Positions 56,897 through 64,000 of a stretch of DNA of 64,000 nucleotides are shown one piece after another. This DNA comes from Nymphaea colorata (lineage: Eukaryota; Streptophyta; Magnoliopsida; Nymphaeales; Nymphaeaceae). Made by a program: the position numbers and the translations under genes. Positions within the stretch are counted from its first letter, which is position 1, and every line of letters begins with the position of its first letter. Location: NCBI RefSeq assembly GCF_008831285.2, contig NC_045149.1, positions 374,001-438,000 on the forward strand. The letters are read 5' to 3'. Under the pieces are notes generated by a model that searched no databases, was not told where the DNA came from, and saw only the letters and a list, made by a program, of their open reading frames with translations.

Positions 56897-56920
56897 GAGA
56901 GAGAGAGAGAGAGAGAGAGA
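56897..56920. repeat. (GA)12 microsatellite
   Basis: Pure GA run of 24 bp. Confidence 0.88.
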
Positions 56921-58349
56921 TGTTTAAGTCGATGCATAAATTTGAGAGAGGTGCTAACATGCTTGTCAATTGTCATCCTTTAAATATTTCAAATTCAGAT
57001 GACAAATAGTTTAGTGAAATAGTGTAAATATATGAAGTACTCCAACATCTCCTTCATAAATTTTGAAGTTTAAGCGCTTGCTTTCATGATAATGATGAGG
57101 TGAATTTCTACGTTGCTTCTTTCATACGTTTCATAAAAAAAATGATGAGGTCCTTAATCGTATAGAGGGTGTTGTAAAACCTGGGCGTATGCTTGGTGTT
57201 TTAATTAAAAATATTTTACCAGAAGCGATAGAATATTCCATTATTGGTTACTAGATTACTTTCTTCTTTTAAGTTATACAAAAAGAACATTGTTACGATG
57301 CATGGATGGGAGGCATACCATGACGATCTGCACAAGCATTAATGGTTTGAAGCTTAGGATGTGGTCGGTCAGTCAGCCCTGATGAAGTCCTTGGCACAGT
57401 AGATGCCAAATCTTCCACCACCCCAGAAGCTTGGTTGGATCTGTAACATCTATTCTGGGAGGGGGGAGTTTTTAGCATTAGCAATGAAACAAAGCACTTG
57501 CTTAGGAAATGAGTTCTATACTAACATAGGCTCAAAGCCTTGCCTTACAGAGCATAATTTAAAAAGGGAAATTAAATATTGAGTAGAAAATAAGACATTT
57601 CAGTACGACATTCTTCTTGAGATGAGCCTTAACCAAACTATTTTGTTTAATTTTTTTCCAAATAATTTACATAGTTGCATGTCATGCATAATATGCATCA
57701 CCTGCGCTTATATATATTTAAAATGATGAATATATCTTAATCAGTATAAAATATGCTCATTTGCTTTCTTTTAGTTAAATGTGACTCTAGTGCGTAGTGG
57801 TTGCAAGACAAGGCATGTTCGAGCAACTCAGGGAATTGTAGCTCACGCACATGCACACGTGCATTTTTTTTGGCTTGTTTATGGTTTTGCTTCATAAAAT
57901 ATATGTTTGTATTGGCTCGTTAGCTAGTTCAATGTATATTGGGACTTCTTAACTGAATGTTATTAGAAAGAAAACTGTTATTTTTGGTTTGTAGCTCAAA
58001 TATTTATTGTAAGTAAACTATTTGAGTTTTGGAAGTAGTCAACTTTCTTTTTTAATTTAAGGGTTAACCTAGAAAGAAGGAGAATCGTGATACAAGAAAT
58101 GCTGTCCAAGAGGAGGTGCCTATACCGGATAACCCATTTGCTCTCCAAGTAACCAAATCTCGATGTGTGAGGACTTGCCTCTGGTATTCTCTTTCTTTGC
58201 TAAAGGGCTAGTTAAGCGTGTTGAAGAGGATGAATTCCACGGGCAGTCTATAAAGGATGGTATGAACAAGATTTCTCAAGGGGCGATCAGAGGTAAAGTT
58301 GGCTCGCATAGTAGCTACCAGGGCAAAGACTATAGAGGGGGTTCTAGAA

Positions 58350-58742
58350 TCAAAATGGAGAGATAATTGAAAAATACATGAATTTTTTAAAGTGGTTCAG
58401 CCAACAAGCCTACGTCCACTACTCTCTACTTTCCAACTTGTTTTTCTTTCATAGAGAGCTTTCTTTATATAGAGGAGATACATAAGAGGTCCTTTCCCTT
58501 GGGTAGTTAAAAAAGATTTATTATCATTACTAATTACCAAGAGACATAATTTTTCATCTCTCAAGCAATTCACTTTGACTTACGAGAGTTGATTCTCTTT
58601 AAGAGTCTTCTTGGTTGACAAATGTTGCTTTTCTCAAAAAATCTTATTGATTGATGAGAGTTGTTCTTTCTAAGAGTACCCTTGGTTGACGAGAAATGAT
58701 CTCTAAGAGTTTCCTTGGTATTTCTATTATTTCTGTTAACAT
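58350..58742 (-). repeat. Probable 3' LTR of copia F
   Basis: Follows the polypurine tract on the minus strand. It contains repeated AAGAGT...CTTGGTTGAC words. The inner edge (TGTTAACA) is clear; the outer edge is a guess because no partner exists. Confidence 0.55.
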
Positions 58743-59084
58743 CCCCTCACAAGGTCAATGTACCAATAATGAGATTGAGCTTGTTAATTATTTGACAATG
58801 GTGTTGCTTACTAAGTGGCTTAGCTAAAATATAGCAACCTGATCTTTGGATGAGATGTATTGAATTTTCAAATCTCCTTTGGCCAGTTTTTCTCGAACAA
58901 AATGAAGGTCAATCTCTGTGTTTGTTGTTGTTATGATACATAGGATGAGCTATAAGATAAGTTGTGCCGATGTTATTGCATAATAATATATAAGAGGTTG
59001 TGATTGAGCAACACCAAGTTCTTTTAATAGAAATTATAACCACATGAATTCAACAGCAGTATCGGCAATAGATCGATACTAGGC

Positions 59085-62000
59085 TTAAGTGCTAAAATGA
59101 GAGACAACTGGATGCTTTTTAGCACTCCATAAAACTAGATTGGGTCCAATAAATACTGTATATCCACCTGTAGACCGTCCATCATCAAGACATGCGGCCC
59201 AATCTGCATCATTGTAAGCATTAATATTAAGAACTGAACTAGATCTAATAACAAGACCATAATTAATAGTGTGTTTCAAATATCTTAGGATTCTCTTTAC
59301 AACATCCCAATGGGCGCCAATAGGATGATGCATGTATTGACAAACCTTGTTGACAACATAAGAGATGTTTGGGTGAGTCATAGTAGAGTATTGAAGAGCT
59401 CCAACAATGTTGTGATAATGAGTTAGATCATGAAAATTTGATCCAGATTGAGCAAATAAAGTAGGAAGCATGCCATAGGAGTTGAAATTACCTTAGCTAT
59501 AAGCATATTTTTTCGTTTGAGAAACTCAAATATATATTTCCTTTGAGACAACATTAGCTTATTGTCAATTCTTGTTGCTTATATGCTTAAAAAGAAATCA
59601 AGCACACCTAGATCATTAATGGCAAACTCAATTTTGAATTGACAAATAATATTCTGATGAGCTTCTTATTATTATCATGTGATCAACATATACCAAAACA
59701 TATACATGTATTTCTTATTTTCTCAAAATAAAAAGAGATGAATCTATTTGAGCTCCTTTAAAACCCAGATTTTGGAGGAATAGACTAAGACGGGCAAACC
59801 ATGCCCTAAGAGCTTGTTTTAAACATCCAAAGAACGTTCAAGCTTGCATACATGATTTGGGAAAGAATGATTTTGAAATCCAAGTGATTGAACTACATTT
59901 CTTCTTAAATAGATCCATATAGAAATGCATTTTGAATATCCAGCTAATGTATTTTTCATTTTTGACTAATAAAAATAGCCAATATTGTTCGAATTGTAGT
60001 AGACTTCACGACAGGGCTGAAGACTTCAGAATAGTCAATTCTTTCTTTTCTACTATACCTCTTGGCGATGAGTTTAGCTTTCTATCATTCCAATGATTCA
60101 TCTGTTTTTCGCTTGATTTTGAACACATATTTACATCCTACAATGTTTTTGGGTTCTTTCTTTGGAATAAGTTTCCAAATATTATTCTGAATAAGGGCAT
60201 CATATTCTTCTTACATAGCATTCCTCTATTTTTTTCATCTTCATATGCTTCCCTGAAATTTGAGGGTTCTTTGTCTTCAAGAAGAGTGGTGACAAGAGCC
60301 TTTGGAAGAGAGTGTTTGCCAGAAAAAAATTATATAGAAATCATTGTATTTAGGATTGAGTTTGAAAGTTTCTACTTGAGATCTAGGAGATATGATAAAC
60401 ATGTTCTTGATTTGGGTCATTTTCATTGGATTGGGTTGACTCTTCATTTCCAAAAGTTTCATGCTGAGATTCATTATTTGTTTCAGACTGAAGTAAGGGT
60501 TTCCCTGATGTTGTGGTGGTACTAGATGACGGTATTATAGAGTTTGAGAACTTGTATTTATGAGAGAAGGTTAAAATGATAGCTTGGTTTTGACTTTCTA
60601 GATCTTGAATTCTAGTTTCTTGAGTATCAATAAAAGAAAATTTCCTCTCATTAAATTGGACTTGTCTCAAAATATAGATTTTACTACTTCACACACCCAA
60701 ACAATGATATCCTTTATGTTGAGGAGCATAGCCCAAGAAAACACATCTTTCATATTGGTAATCTAATTTGCTTTTCCGATAAGATCTTAAACAAGAAAAA
60801 CATTCACGTCCAAAGATCTTGAGGAAGCCATATTCAGGTGCCTCTTTGAACAACTTTTTCATAAGAGAAGCAAAATCAAGAATATTGGTTGACATTCAGT
60901 TAATTAAATAAACTGCAGTACAAAAAACATAGAACCAAAAGTTCTTGAGAATATTACATTCTACCATTGAAGATAAATCTGTTTTAACAATATGTTTGTG
61001 TTTCCTTTTAGCTGCTCCATTTTATTCAGGGATAGGAGGACATGATATTCTATGTCCAATCCCATTATATTTTATTTTGTGTCCAGTGACATTTTGAGAA
61101 AGTGCTTGAAAGCTTTGAAAATATTACAAACATCTGATTTTTTTCATCAAATAAATCTAAGTATACTTTGAAAAAACATCCATAAAAATCACATAATACT
61201 TGAAAATATTCACACTTTCCATCGGAGCTGAACCCCATACATCAGAATAGATGAGTTCAAACAGGTGTTTCACCTTATTTGAAATAGCGTTAAATGGAAG
61301 TTTATGGCTCTTAGTTTTTTGACAAGATTCACACAAATAGTTCAAACAATTATCATAATAAGACAAACCACACTTGTTCAAAATCTTCTTAACAATGGAA
61401 AATGAAGGGTGACTAAGTTTTTTGTGCCACTGCCCAACAGTCTGTCTTTCTCCAAGTTGAGCTTCCTTTGTCCTGCTATCAAGGTCCATCTTGTATAGAA
61501 TTTTCTCTGTTCCTTGTTGCTTAACAAAGCATATATTAGGATGAAACTCAAAATAAAGTTCATTATCCTTAGAAAAAATGTTGTAAGGATAACAAGTTTC
61601 TTGTTATATTGGATACATGAAAGAGATCATTTAAAACTAATTTTGAGATGTCTTTGAAGAACCAGTATGAAAAATTCTCAAACCTGATCAATCTCCAATT
61701 TTAACTGCACCTCCATCTTTGTATTTGACATGAATGGACAAGTTGTTGATATCATTGGTGATGTGATAAGTCGCATCATAGTCATGATACGAATTGTCAT
61801 CTCCAATGTCTTAATTCAGAGTGCTAGAAGAAATTGCATGATACACTTGAGGCGATGTTGTCTCTTTTTCTTTAAGCAAGTTAGTATATGACCAACAAAA
61901 CTTTGCAATATGATCAACTTTTCTACATATTTGAGACACAAGACGATCACCTTTGTATTGCCCATTTTTTCATCCTCCTCCTCTAGATTGGTAGTTGTTT

Positions 62001-62400
62001 CTACTATGACCTCTATAGTTGGTTTGCTTGTTGTAAACCTGTTTTGAGACAATATTTGCAGTAGGCATAATAGATTCAAAAGCTTGAGAATCATCTTCTT
62101 TTAAGTTGGCTTATTGTATGAGAAGACGTCCATGAAGTTCATTCAAAGAGATAGAGTCCTTTCGAGTTTCCATACTGATTTTAAAGGCAAGAACAAGATC
62201 ACATTCATCAACTAATTTGGATGCAATGTCTAGTTGATGAGCAATAGCTTTTGCTTTGTTTATATAAATATCCATAGAACTAGACCCACTTTTCAAATCT
62301 CGAAACTGTAATCTTAACTACATATTCGAGCCCTGGATTGAGCAACATAAGACTGCTTAAGAACACCCCAAACCTCTATAGAAATTTCTAAACAAATAAT
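59085..62400 (-). pseudogene. Copia F polyprotein remnant
   Basis: Minus-strand blocks: gag (VLKQSYVAQSRARI near 62340; SSSMDIYINKAKAIAHQLDI at 62230-62290), a zinc-knuckle-like CQICRKVDHIAKFC near 61890, pre-integrase and integrase at 61157-61489 (QWHKKLSHPSFSIVKKIL; LFELIYSDVWGSAPMESV), an integrase-end block at 60689-60895 (KIFGRECFSCLR; RCVFLGYAPQHKGYHC), a degraded RT with YVDH instead of YVDD at 59679-59690, and RNase H at 59085-59471 (IVGALQYSTMTHPNISYVVN; AYNDADWAACLDDGRSTGGY). Numerous stops and shifts; old. Confidence 0.88.
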
Positions 62401-62440
62401 TTGGGTATGTATTGCTTTAGATATAAAGAACGTAACTCAA

Positions 62441-62639
62441 AAGTAACTGGTCCTTTCTCAGCGTAACCCCTTTTTCATGCTTATGTTCTCCTTGGACTTC
62501 ATGTCTTGTATGAAAAGACCTCCTCCACTCTTTTGGTTCTACAATTACTGCTAAGCAGCCTGGCTGCTTGCATTTAGTATCTCGTGCTTAGGCCATGCAC
62601 GTTAGGGATGCTCCTTGATTCAGACGATCTCCAAGTTAG
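62441..62639. other. Short unassigned stretch between copia F and LINE remnant 2
   Basis: No coding similarity recognised; it may be earlier LINE sequence too decayed to read. Confidence 0.4.
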
Positions 62640-63560
62640 GTTGGTAAGAAAATATCTAGCAGTGGCAAAAGTCATAGGTTAGCAGCATTAAGGCTACCAG
62701 TAAAGGCATTCGACATTTCCTAAACAACCTCAAAACTAGGATGGAGGCTGGTGAGACAGGTCTGCAGATCATGGAGACTCTTCCACGAGAAGAGCTAAGC
62801 TTTGCTTTGAATGCATGAGAGAGCCAATGAAGGCGAAGGTCCATAGTTAAGTGGCTTAAGAGGGTGATAAAAACACAACCTTTTTCCAAAAAGTTGCCTA
62901 AAGATGTCAAACCAAAAACTTCATCCATTAATTAGAACATGAGGGAGAGGTGGTCGAAGAGCTAGCTAGTGTCTATGAGATCTACTACACCTATTTTTTT
63001 AAACCTCCTCGAGATGAGTAAGGGATCATGGGAGGTTCTATCAGGGGATGACAGTGGGCCCCTTGTGGCAAATAGAGAAAATAATGACTTTCTCAAGTCG
63101 ATAACCATGGACAAAGTCAAGTGCATTGTCTTTTAGGCCTTCCATCGTTCATACGAACTCTCAAGGAGGAGTGGTGTGCTCCCTTCATGCTAAAAGTTGA
63201 CAAACGTCTTTTTTATGGGAAAGCAGTCTTTTTATCCTATGTTGGATGGTTGTCTCATCCGTTATACCATGTGGAGCCTAGTAGGATTTTAGAGTTCTAT
63301 TTTCCTCTTGCCCTGAAAGGTTCTCGACAAAATTAATGCTACAATGGCTAGGTTTTTGTAGGGGAGTGGAGCTCGAACAAAAGGAACAACCCTAGTGCTT
63401 GGAATACCATATGTAGGCCTTGTGCTAAAGGTGGGGGAGGCATTCCTAACCTGGCTGAGTGGAGATAGGCAAGGGTGGCCAATCTTGCCCTTAAAATCTG
63501 CCCTCACAAAGAATTTTGGGCATCTTTGTGTTTCAAAAATATGCCTTTCCTAAGGGACTT
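62640..63560 (+). pseudogene. LINE remnant 2 (ORF2 fragments, internally deleted)
   Basis: At 62700-62930 the plus strand reads NNLKTRMEAGETGLQIMETL and SIVKWLKRVIKTQPFSKK, matching the linker before LINE RT (usual form SRVKWLKEGDKNTKFFHK). From 63110 it continues with GLPSFIRTLKEEWCAPFMLK and AVFLSYVGWLSHPLYHVEPS (RT thumb), then AWNTICRPCAKGGGGIPNLA and ANLALKICPHKEFWASLCFK. The central RT with its catalytic FADD-type motif is missing between about 62960 and 63100, so most of RT was deleted. Stops and shifts are present. Confidence 0.75.
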
Positions 63561-64000
63561 TGGAGGATTAAGCCCTCCCAAACTTGTTTTTTCAAGAGAT
63601 GCTTGAAACCTGGGAGGCTAATTAAGGACAAAGTAATTGGGCATGCATGGTCCTTGCCAATCTTATGAATGATGAGGAGACCATATTAATGGAGGGGCAC
63701 TTGAATTTCTCTATTAAATAGGTGTTGGATTCCGACCTCATTTTGGAACCTACTTTCCAAGCAATGCTCCTTAGAGTGGGCATTGAGAGCACACAACTAG
63801 GGTCAAACAAAGATCTCCTATTGATGAGTGGCGTGAATGCTATGTTAGAGTTATTGTAGCAGAATGAGGCATTTGTTCAGTTTTGTGTTCCTTGAGCAAG
63901 TTCATCAACAGAGCCTCCAGGATGAGTGCACAAATAGTAGAAGCACCGAAAAAACTGATAGCAGCTGGAGCTGAAATAGAAAAAAGAAGAAGAGAAACAA
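63561..64000. other. Intergenic to the window end, no gene recognised
   Basis: Possibly further LINE sequence, but no motif can be read with confidence. Confidence 0.4.

Larger units (their letters stand above)
55359..58349. other. Intergenic, microsatellites and one orphan exon-like frame
   Basis: AT-rich. A minus-strand frame at 57293-57484 contains GVVEDLASTVPRTSSGLTDR and ends near a GTAACAATG that could be a donor. It looks exon-like, but I do not recognise it. A plus frame near 58070-58150 contains NAVQEEVPIPDNPFALQ, also unassigned. Confidence 0.4.
58350..62440 (-). mobile_element. Copia F: decayed, 5'-truncated Ty1/copia element
   Basis: Minus-strand order is gag, integrase, RT, RNase H, then a polypurine tract (CTTGTGAGGGGA, about 58743-58754) and an LTR that starts TGTTAACAGAAATAA at 58742 and runs to about 58350. 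No second LTR is present on the right, where the gag remnant gives way to other sequence near 62440. The left limit of the LTR is approximate. Confidence 0.75.

Overview
This window is plant nuclear DNA, from an angiosperm with a repeat-rich genome. The evidence is AT-rich intergenic sequence, many Ty1/copia and Ty3/gypsy remnants, spliceosomal introns, and relatives of plant-specific genes (ATI1/ATI2 autophagy adaptor, SPA photomorphogenesis repressor). The species cannot be fixed from sequence alone. No rRNA, tRNA, CRISPR array or prokaryotic operon is visible.

Layout. (1) 1-15450 is a nest of at least four insertions. An old copia (A) is visible only at both outer edges (1-116 and 14782-15450). 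It holds copia B (12917-14781), which holds a Tat/Ogre-like gypsy element (117-12916), which holds a 4.3-kb hAT transposon (4394-8732) with an exact 8-bp target duplication. The hAT element carries exon-intron fragments of two unrelated host genes: NADP-malic enzyme and the CAAX protease STE24. (2) 15451-19804 has no recognisable gene. (3) 19805-21817 is a compact non-autonomous LTR element with a tRNA-Met type primer site, followed by a TA microsatellite. (4) 23133-23848 is a GC-rich, hAT-like non-autonomous insertion. (5) About 23900-29650 holds the only gene that looks intact, an ATI1/ATI2-like ATG8-interacting protein with two coding exons. (6) 29650-35990 is non-coding, with microsatellites, minisatellites and a GC-rich segment resembling LTR sequence. 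(7) 36004-36895 is one broken exon of a SPA-type COP1-interacting gene. (8) 37494-53560 is a second nest. Copia C (minus) lies at its left edge. A LINE remnant is split by a 458-bp TRIM and by copia E, and the 5' LTR of copia E is itself split by copia D. Perfect 5-bp target duplications for the TRIM, E and D give the order of events. (9) 55142-55358 is a MITE. (10) 58350-62440 is a decayed minus-strand copia (F), followed by a second LINE remnant at 62640-63560.

How the parts relate. Apart from the ATI-like gene, almost every protein-like stretch belongs to a mobile element or to a captured or duplicated host-gene fragment. The most notable object is the dual-capture hAT transposon. Its introns are retained, so the capture was at DNA level, and it has decayed splice donors and no long reading frame. 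Five LTR elements share the same primer-binding core (TGGTATCAGAGC), and target duplications let most of the insertion history be read directly.
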